Shown piece after piece: positions 17,700 to 27,724 of a stretch of 59,429 nucleotides of DNA. The position numbers and the translations under genes were made by a program. The notes beneath the pieces were generated by a model, which saw nothing but the letters and a program-made list of their open reading frames with translations, was not told the DNA's origin and did not search any database. The stretch is from an uncultured Saprospiraceae bacterium (GTDB taxonomy: Bacteria; Bacteroidota; Bacteroidia; Chitinophagales; Saprospiraceae): the NCBI GenBank assembly GCA_937951685.1, contig CALFBG010000029.1, positions 1 to 59,429 on the forward strand, read 5' to 3'. The number at the start of each line of letters is the position of its first letter. Positions within the stretch are counted from its first letter, which is position 1.

Positions 17700-20600
17700 T
17701 TAATTTTGCCGGAAAGTCTGTAGGGCTTGATTATTCAAACTTACAATGAGTAAAGCTGGATGTGTTCCTCGCTCGACGAGCAGAATGTCCTTTGCATCAC
17801 CAGCGGTATGAATACCACTTTGCAAATTCGTGATCGCCTTGAAGTCCGCTTGCGCGTTTCCTTGCAATAAAATTCCGACGGAGGCATCATAACGCACCGT
17901 TTCCACTTCAGAACTATAAATATTGCCGATTGCAATGACATCCAAGGTTTTGTCTTGATTGTAATCATCAATCCACATTCCGGTAATCGGACCAATTTGT
18001 GCAGGATTTGGCAGCTTACTCAACTCAAAACTGCCGTCTCCGTTATTCTGGAGATAACTACTCGCAAAAGTGTAGGCTTCCAGATGCGTGGCGGAGGCTA
18101 GTTTTTCTCCGTAGATATCGTCGAGGCTTGCTTCGGCAAACTGCTTATAGGTAGGAAATTTTTCTTTAATGAATGGCATTTGTTGCGAAGAGCATTCTCG
18201 TCCCCGTACTGGTAATTGGGTTCCGGTAGATTCGCTACTCAGGACAATATCCAAAGAGCCTGAATCGTCAAAATCGTTGCAATAGACATGAAAAGGGCTA
18301 TCGTTATTGGCTTTGAACTTCTTATTTTTACCCAAATTACCCACCAGGTAATCTTGATCACCATCACCATCAAAATCTCCAGCGCGGATGCTAAACCACC
18401 AACCATTCGTTTTGGCTAGGCTCGCTTCCTTTTGCAAGACCAGTTTGTTTTGCTCATTTTTATATAATTGTATGGGCATCCATTCTCCGACGACCAACAA
18501 GTCCAAATCCTGATCTTGGTCAACGTCCGTGAAAATAGCATCGGTAACCATACCACAACTGACCAATTCGGGGGCGATACTTTTAGTAACATCTTTAAAG
18601 TAACCCTTGTCATTTTGCAATAAGTAGGAGCGAGGCGCTTGTGGATATTTGGCAGGAACTACCCGTCCGCCCACAAATAAATCTTGGTCGCCATCGCCAT
18701 CAAAATCTGCTGCCCGCACCCGCAAGCCACTCGTCAACATTTTGGGTAAGCGATTATTAGCCTTTTTAAAATTGCCTTTTCCGTCGTTCAAATAAAGTCG
18801 ATCTTGCAAAAGGGGAGACTGCTCGGGAAATTCATTACTGCCACTCACCACGTATAAATCCAAATCTTCATCTTGATCGGCGTCAAAAAATACTAGGCCT
18901 AAGTCTTCGTAAGCTTTATCTTGCTGCCAAGTATTTCCACTTGATGGTTTAAAATTTCCTTGTTGGTCTTGTACGTATAAGGCACCCGCTGTACCCGCTG
19001 CTCCGCCAACAAAAAAGTCTTCTAATCCATCACCATTAACATCCGCTTTTGCGAGATAAGGACCATGTTGAGAGTGCTTGTGTGGCAATAAAATTTCTTT
19101 GAGAAAATCGTCGTAGATTTTCTCTTGGTGGCGATACTCAATACCAAGTGTTTTGGGATCTAGCTCTTGGAAAGCCTGCTTTGGCTTTTGCTTTGTCCGT
19201 GCGCGTTTTTTCGCTTGTTTTTGTTCGACGACGAGGCGCTGATTGACTTTTACCGCTTGCAAAATATTTTCGGTACCGTCGGGCCAAGCAACAATCAATT
19301 GATCAACTTGTGTCGTTTTTCCCAAGCCAAAGTGTAGGACTGGACTGACCGAAGATTGAAACCCTCTAGCCAAATATTGTTCTTGGTATTGCAGTCCTGC
19401 TTCACTTTGTAAGCTAACTTTCGCCCCGATGCCCATTGGATTTTTAGCGTTGCCTTTGAGTTGGATATCAAGGTAGTTATTAGCGGTATTGCTTAGATTC
19501 TTGTAAATTGCAGCCACGGCATCCAAGTTATTAACGACCAAATCCAAGTCTCCATCATTATCCAAATCGGCGTACGCACTACCATTAGAATTTACGGCTT
19601 GAGACAAGCCCCAAGCCATCGTTTTTTTACTAAAACTTAAGTCTCCATTATTTTGAAAAATATAATTTGCTTGCGTATTCGAAGGCATCATATTGAGCAA
19701 TTGCTGGTAATTGATTTTTTTTCCTGCTTTTTGGAGTGCTGCTAATTGTAGTTTAAAATCATTATCGGTAACGTCTCTTTTGATGCCATTGGTGACAAAT
19801 AAATCTTTGTAGCCATCATTATCAAAATCTGCTAAAAGCGGAGCCCAACTCCAATCGGTTTTAGAAATCCCAGCGAGTTGTGAGATTTCACTAAAAGAGC
19901 CATTGCCATTATTGAGCTGCAAAGAATTTTGCATATACTGATAATGATAACCTCGCTCCACCATACTCCAAAAATTGGAATTACTCATCGAAGCCATATT
20001 CCGTTTGGAGCGGACGTGGTCTTCTGCTACCATATCCAAAACGACTAAATCTGGTAAACCGTCATTATTGATGTCGCTCATATCCGAACCCATCGAGTAA
20101 AAAGAAATGTGGCGCATATAATCTTGGATCTGATTGGTAAATCCTCCTTTTTGATTGTTGATGTATAAATAGTCCGGTTGCATAAAATCGTTAGCAACGT
20201 AAATATCTTCCCAGCCATCTTCGTTGAAATCTGCGATCGTAGCGCTTAATCCCCAGGCTTTATTCATAATCCCGGCTTCTTTTCCCACTTCCGTAAAATG
20301 ATTATTACCGTCGTTGCGGAATAATTTATCGCTTAATTCTGGAATCAGGTCATTGTCGATCCGCTGGCTCAATTTGGTGTTATTTTTAAAATCGTGGCGG
20401 TGATTGACCAAGTACATATCGAGGTCGCCATCTTTATCGTAGTCGAGAAAATAAGATTGGGTCGCAAAACCATCATCATTCAAGCCGTAAGTCTTAGCCT
20501 GTTCGGTAAAACCCATTTTGCCATCGTTGATGTAAAGTTTATTTTGGCGGAGTTCAAAATTTTGATAGCCCGCTTTACAAACGTAAATATCTAGCCAGCC

Positions 20601-21026
20601 ATCTCCGTTGATGTCAATCATGTTGACGCCCGTCGTCCAGCCCTCGGCATCCGCTACGCCTGCTTTTGCAGTAATATCTTCAAAGCGTAGATCGCCTTTG
20701 TTGAGGTAGAGTTTATTACTTTGTTGGTTTGCACTAAGGTAAATGTCGATGAGGCCATCGTTATTAATATCTCCCAAGGAAACGCCACCACCATTGTAAA
20801 AGTAATTATAGAAAATATAGTTTTGTGCGTCGGTTTCTTGGATTTGATTGCTAAAATCCAAATTAGAATGCGCAGGATCTACCAGGCTGAATAATTGATC
20901 CGTTACGGTTGGCGGAGTAGTCTGGTTAGACGAATTATCGGGCTGATCGTTGGTACAGCTTGCGCAAAGCACTAATAAACTAGCGGTAAGGCAATAAGTT
21001 AATGCCTTGAGGGAAACTTGATGCAT
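17700..21026 (-). CDS. FG-GAP/VCBS-repeat lipoprotein with ASPIC/UnbV domain
   Basis: The 1108-residue protein starts with a lipoprotein signal (LTASLLVLCASC), so it is likely membrane-anchored and extracytoplasmic. Repeated Asp-rich calcium-binding loops of the type DINNDGLIDIYL, DYDKDGDLDMYL, DFNEDGWEDIYV, DLDNDGDLDLVV and DFDGDGDQDLFV mark FG-GAP/VCBS repeats forming beta-propellers, roughly residues 75-510 and 650-1060. Between them, residues 530-605 (GIGAKVSLQSE, HFGLGKTTQVDQLIVAWPDG) are the ASPIC/UnbV domain of CRTAC1-like proteins. In Bacteroidota such proteins often accompany SusC/SusD transporters, but none is here. Ligand binding is likely; the ligand is unknown. Confidence 0.85.
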   Translation of the reverse strand: MHQVSLKALTYCLTASLLVLCASCTNDQPDNSSNQTTPPTVTDQLFSLVDPAHSNLDFSNQIQETDAQNYIFYNYFYNGGGVSLGDINNDGLIDIYLSANQQSNKLYLNKGDLRFEDITAKAGVADAEGWTTGVNMIDINGDGWLDIYVCKAGYQNFELRQNKLYINDGKMGFTEQAKTYGLNDDGFATQSYFLDYDKDGDLDMYLVNHRHDFKNNTKLSQRIDNDLIPELSDKLFRNDGNNHFTEVGKEAGIMNKAWGLSATIADFNEDGWEDIYVANDFMQPDYLYINNQKGGFTNQIQDYMRHISFYSMGSDMSDINNDGLPDLVVLDMVAEDHVRSKRNMASMSNSNFWSMVERGYHYQYMQNSLQLNNGNGSFSEISQLAGISKTDWSWAPLLADFDNDGYKDLFVTNGIKRDVTDNDFKLQLAALQKAGKKINYQQLLNMMPSNTQANYIFQNNGDLSFSKKTMAWGLSQAVNSNGSAYADLDNDGDLDLVVNNLDAVAAIYKNLSNTANNYLDIQLKGNAKNPMGIGAKVSLQSEAGLQYQEQYLARGFQSSVSPVLHFGLGKTTQVDQLIVAWPDGTENILQAVKVNQRLVVEQKQAKKRARTKQKPKQAFQELDPKTLGIEYRHQEKIYDDFLKEILLPHKHSQHGPYLAKADVNGDGLEDFFVGGAAGTAGALYVQDQQGNFKPSSGNTWQQDKAYEDLGLVFFDADQDEDLDLYVVSGSNEFPEQSPLLQDRLYLNDGKGNFKKANNRLPKMLTSGLRVRAADFDGDGDQDLFVGGRVVPAKYPQAPRSYLLQNDKGYFKDVTKSIAPELVSCGMVTDAIFTDVDQDQDLDLLVVGEWMPIQLYKNEQNKLVLQKEASLAKTNGWWFSIRAGDFDGDGDQDYLVGNLGKNKKFKANNDSPFHVYCNDFDDSGSLDIVLSSESTGTQLPVRGRECSSQQMPFIKEKFPTYKQFAEASLDDIYGEKLASATHLEAYTFASSYLQNNGDGSFELSKLPNPAQIGPITGMWIDDYNQDKTLDVIAIGNIYSSEVETVRYDASVGILLQGNAQADFKAITNLQSGIHTAGDAKDILLVERGTHPALLIVSLNNQALQTFRQN

Positions 21027-21241
21027 GGGATATTTTTTATAAAAGAAGCGATCGTAGTCCTTAAATTTGAAATAGCTTAGTACCTTTAGTATGCTTCAAA
21101 TTGATTGCCAAAATGCTAAAAATGAGCCTTCTAGCTTTAAATCTAACTTCTTTCGTACAATAATATCCCAAAATACTAAGAATCTGCCGATTAATCCAAG
21201 CGACCAATCAACAGATTTAGCATTATCGTAAAAGGAATGAT

Positions 21242-21739
21242 TTAGTCCACTGCTTCAAATTTTACTCTTGCCGTGCTTAGTTTATTCAAAAGATTGGAAG
21301 AGCGGAGTTGAATTTCATGAGCGGTAATTTTGTCAATATCGTAGACAATGGATTGTCCTTTTAGATCAATGAATTGCAACTTACTGTTGCCAAAGATAAA
21401 CTTCCATTGTCCTCTTTCCTCAATGTCCGCTTGAATATTGCAATGCTCTTCGCCCGTTTCCGCAGCGGTGGAGCCATCGACTCTAAAAATAAGTTGATCA
21501 TCCATTTCGCAAGGGTGCATCCAGTAGGACATTAAATCGCTAATGTATTCGCCTGAATCAGGATCTTGGTAAGCTGGTACAGCTTTCATGCTGGTCAGTT
21601 TCCAGCTTTTAGTGGTGAGCATTTCTTCGTAATGGTCTTTCGTCGAAGAAATGGGTTGAACGTCTGCTTGTTGGTCGGCACAACTGATTGCAAATGGGCA
21701 AAGCAAAGCAAAGCCGAGTAATTGTTGAAGTACTTTCAT
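21242..21739 (-). CDS. Lipocalin-like lipoprotein
   Basis: The start chosen is ATG 21739 (165 residues), because it gives a lipoprotein signal MKVLQQLLGFALLCPFAISC with a lipobox Cys; the longer frame to 21793 would bury it. After the anchor, MLTTKSWKLTSMKA, then DDQLIFRVDGS and RGQWKFIFGNSKLQFIDLKG form the strand pattern of the lipocalin-like domain common in Bacteroidota lipoproteins. The binding partner is unknown. It stands alone between the FG-GAP gene and gpsA. Confidence 0.65.
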   Translation of the reverse strand: MKVLQQLLGFALLCPFAISCADQQADVQPISSTKDHYEEMLTTKSWKLTSMKAVPAYQDPDSGEYISDLMSYWMHPCEMDDQLIFRVDGSTAAETGEEHCNIQADIEERGQWKFIFGNSKLQFIDLKGQSIVYDIDKITAHEIQLRSSNLLNKLSTARVKFEAVD

Positions 21740-22023
21740 GGTATTTTGATACAAATGGTTGAAATAATGTGGGGGAGGAGTGCCGACGAACAAGGAGGGA
21801 GTAAGTTTTATAGTTGCGTAGGCGAATGATTTATAGTTTTAAACCAAAAATTGTACCTAAGTTGGAAGCTCGCGTAGAAAAATAGCTAAGCGAATAGAAA
21901 TGTTCAGTTGAACGAAATGATTGTAAGGTCTATCATTTTATAGTCAATCATCGAAAAACCATTGGCACCAATCAGCTTAGGCTGTAAACGAAGAAATAAA
22001 AGTAGCCATTTGCCTTGCTTAGC

Positions 22024-23076
22024 TTACAAAAAATCAACATCCACCGCGTAAGGATATTTCATTAAATAATTGAGTGCTCGTTCGATTTCAAAATCTTCAA
22101 ACACGACGCTGTAAAGCATTTGGGTAATGGGAACGTGCAATTTATAGTGAATGGCTAATTGCCGCATAATTTTTAAGGTTCGAACACCTTCTGCTAATTC
22201 GGGCATTGAGTTATTGATCTCTTGTAGGCTTTGCCCTTGTGCCAATCGGACACCAAAAGTATAATTTCGACTTTTCGTGCTCGTTGCGGTGGCGACCAAA
22301 TCTCCAATTCCGGCCGTTCCGATGAAGGCTCGACTGTTAGAACCGAGTGCTTTCCCAAAATAAACCATTTCCGTCAAGCCACGAGTGATGAGCATGGCTT
22401 GGATATTTTTACCAAATCTAGCACCGCCGAGAATTCCTGAACCGATGGCGATCACATTTTTGAGGGCACCGGCTAACTCGGCACCGAGAATTTCGTGGCT
22501 CCCAAAGACGTGGAATCGATTACTGTCCAATACCTTTCGACCCGCTTTGATGACTTCGTTGAATTTACTAGCGATGACCGTTGCCGTAGGTTGGCCTTCC
22601 ATAATTTCGGAAGATAAGTTTGGTCCGGAGAGACAACCCACACGCGCGACGACACTTTCTTGCAAGATTACCTCACTCATCGTATGTACATTCTTCCGCT
22701 GTAGATTTGTGTTTTGCAGTTCTACATCATCGCCAATGCCCGTTAAGTCAATCCCTTTTGTACCGTGGATGAGCATATGATAAGGTCGAAGATAGGGAGA
22801 AATGGAACGCATCATATCTCTAAAGTTAGAAGAAGGAACAATGGGAAACAAAAGCGAGCATTGTTCTGCGAGGTGTTGGATATCGTTGGTTGCTCGGATA
22901 TGAGTAGGTAATTCAATCCCTAAATTTTCGTGCTTCGTATTGATGTGGTTCACCAATTCTGCTTTACGACTATAAAGCAGTACATCAGTATTTTCGGATA
23001 GCAATTTGGCGATGGAAGTCCCAAAACTTCCAGCACCGATGACCCCTACGGGTTGTACTTTTTTTTCTGCTTGCAC
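22024..23076 (-). CDS. gpsA: Glycerol-3-phosphate dehydrogenase [NAD(P)+]
   Basis: GpsA reduces dihydroxyacetone phosphate to sn-glycerol 3-phosphate, the backbone precursor of phospholipids. The 350-residue protein has the expected length and the nucleotide-binding motif VGVIGAGSFGTSIAKLL near residues 11-27. LIHGTKGID near residue 103 and the SGPNLSSEIMEGQPTATVIAS segment are conserved family stretches, and GAELAGALKNVIAIGSGI contains the catalytic Lys. TAGIGDLVATATSTKSRNY is the C-terminal family signature. The next gene upstream on the same strand (TlpA-like) ends 81 nt before this start. Confidence 0.93.
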   Translation of the reverse strand: MQAEKKVQPVGVIGAGSFGTSIAKLLSENTDVLLYSRKAELVNHINTKHENLGIELPTHIRATNDIQHLAEQCSLLFPIVPSSNFRDMMRSISPYLRPYHMLIHGTKGIDLTGIGDDVELQNTNLQRKNVHTMSEVILQESVVARVGCLSGPNLSSEIMEGQPTATVIASKFNEVIKAGRKVLDSNRFHVFGSHEILGAELAGALKNVIAIGSGILGGARFGKNIQAMLITRGLTEMVYFGKALGSNSRAFIGTAGIGDLVATATSTKSRNYTFGVRLAQGQSLQEINNSMPELAEGVRTLKIMRQLAIHYKLHVPITQMLYSVVFEDFEIERALNYLMKYPYAVDVDFL

Positions 23077-23157
23077 GTATTTAGTTTTTACTTCCGTTAC
23101 AAAAAAAGCATTGTTGTTGGCACTCGTTCGAGGAGGCTAAGGTATGAAACAACAAAA

Positions 23158-24216
23158 TTAATTTGCTAAAGCCTGATCAATCACCGTTTTCAGTTCTGTC
23201 ATGATTTTAGTCGATCCCCCCATTTTAGTATCAAGGACATAACCCGACTGATCGATGACTAAAGTAGTTGGATAGACAAAAATATCATAATCTTTGATGA
23301 TTTCTCGCGCATTGGGAATAATCTTAAAATCAAAAGGCGTTTTTTCCAAGAAAGCTTGGATGTCGTCGGCCGCATCAAAGCTAATGGCCAAAAATTCAAC
23401 GGCTGTCGGGGAATAGTTTGCTTTGAGTTGATTTAAGTCGGGAATTTCAATTTTACAGGGCGGACATTGGGTAAACCAAAAATTGATAACGACGACTTTT
23501 CCTTTCAAGTCAGCGAGGGAAATGGTATTTCCATCTAAGTCTTGGCGATTAAAATGCTTGGCTTGGGTGCCCGTTGGTTTACTATTTCCAATAATTTCAT
23601 TTTCTAACTCTTGGGCGGTAATAATTTTATAATTCTTAGGTGGTCTTACTGCTTTTGCCGCAATTGCTTTCAAATCCACTAAAGTTGCCGTGTAATTCAC
23701 CATTCCGTAAGGCATTGCGAGGGTATATTCTAAGGCAAAACCATCAAAATCTACGTAAGGACAAAAATTAACGCCAATTGCTTTGGTAAAATAAACGGTC
23801 ATGATTCCATCTCCCATCGGTGCAGTTGCTTTTTGGCAGCGATAGCCCGCAATGGTTTTATATTCTTTTAAAAAACTAAATGCGCCAATCGATGGAATTA
23901 GTTCTGCTGGGGTTTTAATCCCAAATTTTTTCTCTTTGACGGTTAAATAGTTGGTTTCTTCTCCCGTCGCTAAATTGACGATCTGAAAATTACCGTAGTT
24001 TTCCTGCTGATCTTTTTTGAAATGAAGATAATTTTGATTGAAAGTCGCCAACGCGGATTTGCCAAAAGTTTCTTCCATGCCCTCCGCGTTGTCATTTAAA
24101 TCTAACTGAATCGCGTAACGGACAATCCCCGAAGTGGGTTTAGAAGTTGCTAATTCTTTTTTTGAACTACAAGCGCCCAATAAACAGGCTAATAGGATAA
24201 GCAAGGAAAATCTCAT
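23158..24216 (-). CDS. TlpA-like thiol-disulfide oxidoreductase lipoprotein
   Basis: The 352-residue protein begins with a lipoprotein signal (LLACLLGAC, lipobox Cys16). The N-terminal domain, about residues 28-200, resembles the GLPGLI-type beta domain: GIVRYAIQLDLN, then YKTIAGYRCQKATAPM, YFTKAIGVNFCPY. The C-terminal domain, residues 215-350, is a TlpA/AhpC-like thioredoxin fold with active site WFTQCPPCKIEIP (Cys251, Cys254) and the cis-Pro region FVYPTTLVID. It probably reduces disulfides in the periplasm; a role in cytochrome c maturation is possible but not shown by position. gpsA follows on the same strand. Confidence 0.82.
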   Translation of the reverse strand: MRFSLLILLACLLGACSSKKELATSKPTSGIVRYAIQLDLNDNAEGMEETFGKSALATFNQNYLHFKKDQQENYGNFQIVNLATGEETNYLTVKEKKFGIKTPAELIPSIGAFSFLKEYKTIAGYRCQKATAPMGDGIMTVYFTKAIGVNFCPYVDFDGFALEYTLAMPYGMVNYTATLVDLKAIAAKAVRPPKNYKIITAQELENEIIGNSKPTGTQAKHFNRQDLDGNTISLADLKGKVVVINFWFTQCPPCKIEIPDLNQLKANYSPTAVEFLAISFDAADDIQAFLEKTPFDFKIIPNAREIIKDYDIFVYPTTLVIDQSGYVLDTKMGGSTKIMTELKTVIDQALAN

Positions 24217-24398
24217 AAGTGGTAGACGGTATTTTGTAAATCAATGTTTCGCCGTTCATAGAAAACAAGTGAGCGACTCAATTTTTTAGGACCGCTGGTT
24301 TTAGTTGGTAAGCAAGTTTGATAGTCGCTGACCAACTCCAGATCTATTTTCGGTGGGTAAAATTAGTTTTATTTATTAAGATGAAAACTCTAATCTTG

Positions 24399-24406
24399 TA
24401 AATTTG
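24399..24406 (+). promoter_or_regulatory. Possible -7 element for the alpha/beta hydrolase gene
   Basis: TAAATTTG matches the Bacteroidota TAnnTTTG element. No clear TTTG is found about 19 bases upstream, so support is weak. TTGTATTTAG follows, the same string found at the start of the two candidate small RNAs. Confidence 0.3.
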
Positions 24407-24511
24407 TTGTATTTAGAATACATTCTATTACTAATAATAGAATTTTAATCGAATCGACTACGTTACCATATTATTTACCCTGTAATTTAAGTTAATAAAT
24501 TTTTAAGATTC

Positions 24512-25516
24512 ATGAGTCTCCTTTCTTGGCTAGTCAGCCTACTTTTATTGCTCAATCCATCTGCTAATGAGGTGAAGTCACCCGCACAACCCGAAGTGGG
24601 CCCTGGTGGGAAAGATTATCAATTTGCCGAAGTATTACAAACCGATTTTGCGCAAGCTCCCGACGGGTATTGGTTATACGAACCAGCAACGCCCAAACCA
24701 GATTCTGCACACGTCGTGGTATTTATTCACGGCTATGGTGCCTACAATCCGATGATTTATGGCAACTGGATTCGCCATCTAGTGCAAAAAGGGAGTATTG
24801 TAATTTTTCCACGCTATCAGAAAAATCTGCTGAGTCCTAAACCTAGCGTTTTTGCGACGAACGTAGCCACGGCGATCAAAGACGCATTGCAAGAGCTGGA
24901 AGAAAAAGCCCATGTAAAGCCCATTACGGATCAATTGAGTATTATTGGTCATTCGTATGGTGGGGTCGTGAGTGGTTACTTAGGCGTACATTATGAAGAC
25001 TTAGGTATTCCACAACCCAAAGCGATTATGATGGTTTCTCCGGGATCTGGTCCTTTTCGAGGTGGTCGCTTGGATAGTTACGAAGGATTGGACGAAGACC
25101 TGAAACTCCTAGTTATGGTGAGTGACAATGATCATATCGTAGGCGACAGTTTTGGAGAATTGGTTTTTGCCTCGGCAAAGCAAGTCAAGCAAAGAAACTT
25201 TATCCGACAATATCCAGATGATCACGGTAAGCCCAAAGTCTCTGCGGGGCACAACGAAAGCTATAGTTTGTACTCCAATTTTGATTCAGGGCTACATAAT
25301 ATTACTGCTAAGCGAGCCAAGCGAAAATCGAAATTAGATGCAGTAGATTACTATGGATACTGGAAATTATTTGATGGCTTATTGAATTGTACCCGCTCCG
25401 GAAGCGACTGTGAATTTGCTTTTGGGAATACGCCGGAGCAAACTTCGTTGGGGAGTTGGAGTGATGGACAAGCCGTTCGTCCTTTGGAGGTAACACTTCC
25501 CCAAGCGTCGGATTAA
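24512..25516 (+). CDS. Exported alpha/beta hydrolase
   Basis: The 334-residue protein starts with a signal peptide (MSLLSWLVSLLLLLNPSAN). The fold is shown by VVFIHGYGAYNP near residue 72 (oxyanion-hole HG motif) and the nucleophile elbow IIGHSYGGVVSG with Ser148. An acid candidate is Asp in VMVSDNDHIVG near residue 209, and the catalytic His is probably in the SAGHNES segment near residue 248. The substrate is unknown; carboxylesterase or lipase activity is plausible. The gene stands alone, divergent from the TlpA-like gene. Confidence 0.75.
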   Translation: MSLLSWLVSLLLLLNPSANEVKSPAQPEVGPGGKDYQFAEVLQTDFAQAPDGYWLYEPATPKPDSAHVVVFIHGYGAYNPMIYGNWIRHLVQKGSIVIFPRYQKNLLSPKPSVFATNVATAIKDALQELEEKAHVKPITDQLSIIGHSYGGVVSGYLGVHYEDLGIPQPKAIMMVSPGSGPFRGGRLDSYEGLDEDLKLLVMVSDNDHIVGDSFGELVFASAKQVKQRNFIRQYPDDHGKPKVSAGHNESYSLYSNFDSGLHNITAKRAKRKSKLDAVDYYGYWKLFDGLLNCTRSGSDCEFAFGNTPEQTSLGSWSDGQAVRPLEVTLPQASD

Positions 25517-25747
25517 ACAAGGGAACAACTTTATTGCGGACGCTATTTGACATTGAAAACAATAAATATATTTGCTTTGATAGCTTATTTCCTTATTATC
25601 GACCAAGGCTACAGCTTACTGGAGTAATTTAATGGGGCAAAGACTTGATTTCCTAAAATTAATTACTACATTAGCGTAAACAATTACTGTGAGAAAACGC
25701 ATACTCAAAACCGTTGAATACCTATTCAGAAGGGAGCAAATTGTTTT

Positions 25748-26890
25748 ATGCGTTATACCAACAACACTAATTCCGCCATTAGCCTTAATAGCGATCTCGC
25801 GCCTCGGGCGTTAGCTGATCACTTAGATTTAAGTGCTGATCAACTTGACCTTTCTTACTCTGAGAAATTTCAAGCCCTACAATATGCGCAAACACAAATT
25901 GCGCTTAAAGGTAGCTTTCGATTTTATCCATCTGATTATTATGATCCAATTATAAGCGTTGAAGAACCGGTACTTCCTGTAACTGCTGCTGTCCTTGCTC
26001 CGAATCGTGTCAAGCAATCTCTACTCATTGGCTTGGGCGTGTGTTTGAGTTTGGTTGTCCTTTGGCAATGTCTAGGCAGGGAAGAACTTCGTCGAACAGC
26101 GCCAGTCGTATACCAAGCACCGCTGAAAGAAGTTACTAACTTCAAGGATATGTTTAAACAATCGAGTGCAAGATTGACGACTACCTTGCCAGCGGCAACT
26201 CCGGGAAGTACGATTCTAAAGAATAAAAAAAATACTGAAGCTGCTTCCGCTGCGGTAAATTTCGCAAATTTAAGAAATACCGCACTTGCTAACTTTGATC
26301 TGGAAAAAACGGGAAAAGCATTAGCGGTAGAAAACCTAGCTACGTTCAAAATAGCGAAAACGCCCGTTTTGCAAGCAACGGCGAGCAATAGCGTTTCTAC
26401 CCAAAAAAATATTACTGATACGCAACCCTATGTAGCGAGTGTTGCTAAAACGTCTAGCAATGCTACCCAAACTTACTCGAGTACTACGCCGACCAAAGCC
26501 GCAGTGGTGGAAAGCGTACCTCGAGCAAGTATTGCTCTGATGCAGCAATTTACAAATTTGAAGGCGCAAGCCAATCAAGAACAAAAGTTATACTTCTTAA
26601 AATTCGGAGCTCCTTGGTGTTTGCCTTGTCAATTGATGGAAGAATCGACGTTTCAAGATCAAAATTTCTTGGATCTGCTCAAGCAATCTTACTTGTATCT
26701 TAACGTCAACGTAGATTTATTTGATGGAATTAGTTTGAAACAAAAGTATCAGGTAAAATCCTTGCCAACCATCATTGTTTTTGACCAGTACGGTAGATTA
26801 CTAGAAAAAGTAGAAGGAAGCACGAATACGACGGACTTGACTGAAATCTTAGAACGACACCGTCAAAATAAGGGACTTGCTAGGTTATAA
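25748..26890 (+). CDS. Membrane-anchored thioredoxin-domain protein
   Basis: The 380-residue protein has a cytosolic N-terminal part of about 90 residues, one transmembrane helix (LLIGLGVCLSLVVLWQC, about residues 91-107), a low-complexity Ala/Thr/Ser-rich linker (residues 130-255) and a C-terminal thioredoxin fold. The active site is FGAPWCLPCQLME, with Cys291 and Cys294. VKSLPTIIVFDQYG near residue 338 holds the cis-Pro. It probably handles disulfides on the outer face of the inner membrane. The N-terminal segment (LADHLDLSADQLDLSYSEKF) may bind a partner; I do not recognise it. It is convergent with truB. Confidence 0.75.
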   Translation: MRYTNNTNSAISLNSDLAPRALADHLDLSADQLDLSYSEKFQALQYAQTQIALKGSFRFYPSDYYDPIISVEEPVLPVTAAVLAPNRVKQSLLIGLGVCLSLVVLWQCLGREELRRTAPVVYQAPLKEVTNFKDMFKQSSARLTTTLPAATPGSTILKNKKNTEAASAAVNFANLRNTALANFDLEKTGKALAVENLATFKIAKTPVLQATASNSVSTQKNITDTQPYVASVAKTSSNATQTYSSTTPTKAAVVESVPRASIALMQQFTNLKAQANQEQKLYFLKFGAPWCLPCQLMEESTFQDQNFLDLLKQSYLYLNVNVDLFDGISLKQKYQVKSLPTIIVFDQYGRLLEKVEGSTNTTDLTEILERHRQNKGLARL

Positions 26891-26926
26891 GAGATTATAA
26901 GTTTGAAATCGTATTTTAAGAAGCTG

Positions 26927-27655
26927 TTACTCTGCTTTTCGTAGGGCTTCTTCTGCTTCCAAAGCTTCAACTAAAGTTTCAAGTTTCCAAGCATTTTCCA
27001 AATGGTAGTCGCCAATCTTAGTGCGCACTAAGCTGGTCAAATAACCACCACTTTGTACCGCTTTACCAAAATCAAAAGCGAGCGAACGAATATAAGTGCC
27101 TTTGCTACAGCTTACCCTGAAACTTACGTCTGGTAAGTTTATTTCCGTTAAATCAAAATCAAAAATCTCAACTTCTCGGGATTTAATCGCGACGGTTTCG
27201 CCTTTGCGTGCTTTTTTATATAGCGCCTCTCCGTTTACTTTAATTGCGGAGAAAATAGGAGGAACTTGTTCTATTTTTCCCAAAAATTGTGCTCGCGCAC
27301 TTTGGAGCAAGGCTGGTGTAAGGTGCTCCGTAGGGAATTGCTGATCTTCTTCCGTTTCTACGTCGTAAGAAGGCGTAGTTGCCCCTAGGCGAATCGTCCC
27401 CGTATACTCTTTGGTCAAGCCTTGTAAATCGTTCAATTTCTTTGTGAATTTTCCCGTGCAGATAAGTAGTAATCCCGTTGCTTTTGGATCTAAAGTACCC
27501 GAGTGTCCCACTTTGATCTTTTTGACGTTGAGTAGGTTTTTTAAGCGATAACGAACTTTATTAACGACATCGAAAGAAGTCCAGTCGAGTGGTTTGTCAA
27601 TTAATAAAAGCGCACCGGCACTAAAATCGTAAGAACTAATAGGAATAGCGGACAT
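26927..27655 (-). CDS. truB: tRNA pseudouridine(55) synthase TruB
   Basis: TruB makes pseudouridine at position 55 of the tRNA T-loop. The 242-residue protein is of normal length for Bacteroidota. It has the start motif LLIDKPLDWTSFDVVNKVR and the catalytic block VGHSGTLDPKATGLLLICTG with the active Asp near residue 57. YTGTIRLGATTPSYDVETE and CSKGTYIRSLAFDFG are further family motifs. It is the last gene of the ftsX-DUF3098-uppP-truB run, 69 nt downstream of uppP. Confidence 0.95.
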   Translation of the reverse strand: MSAIPISSYDFSAGALLLIDKPLDWTSFDVVNKVRYRLKNLLNVKKIKVGHSGTLDPKATGLLLICTGKFTKKLNDLQGLTKEYTGTIRLGATTPSYDVETEEDQQFPTEHLTPALLQSARAQFLGKIEQVPPIFSAIKVNGEALYKKARKGETVAIKSREVEIFDFDLTEINLPDVSFRVSCSKGTYIRSLAFDFGKAVQSGGYLTSLVRTKIGDYHLENAWKLETLVEALEAEEALRKAE

Positions 27656-27724
27656 GAAAATGATGTTTTATACTTGAGTACTCGTGTTTATAACAAGTGC
27701 GACGAAGAAAAGGGTAGGCGAAGC

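Noticed and set aside
22385-22780. A 131-residue plus-strand frame
   Set aside because: It lies antisense within gpsA, which has all expected motifs.
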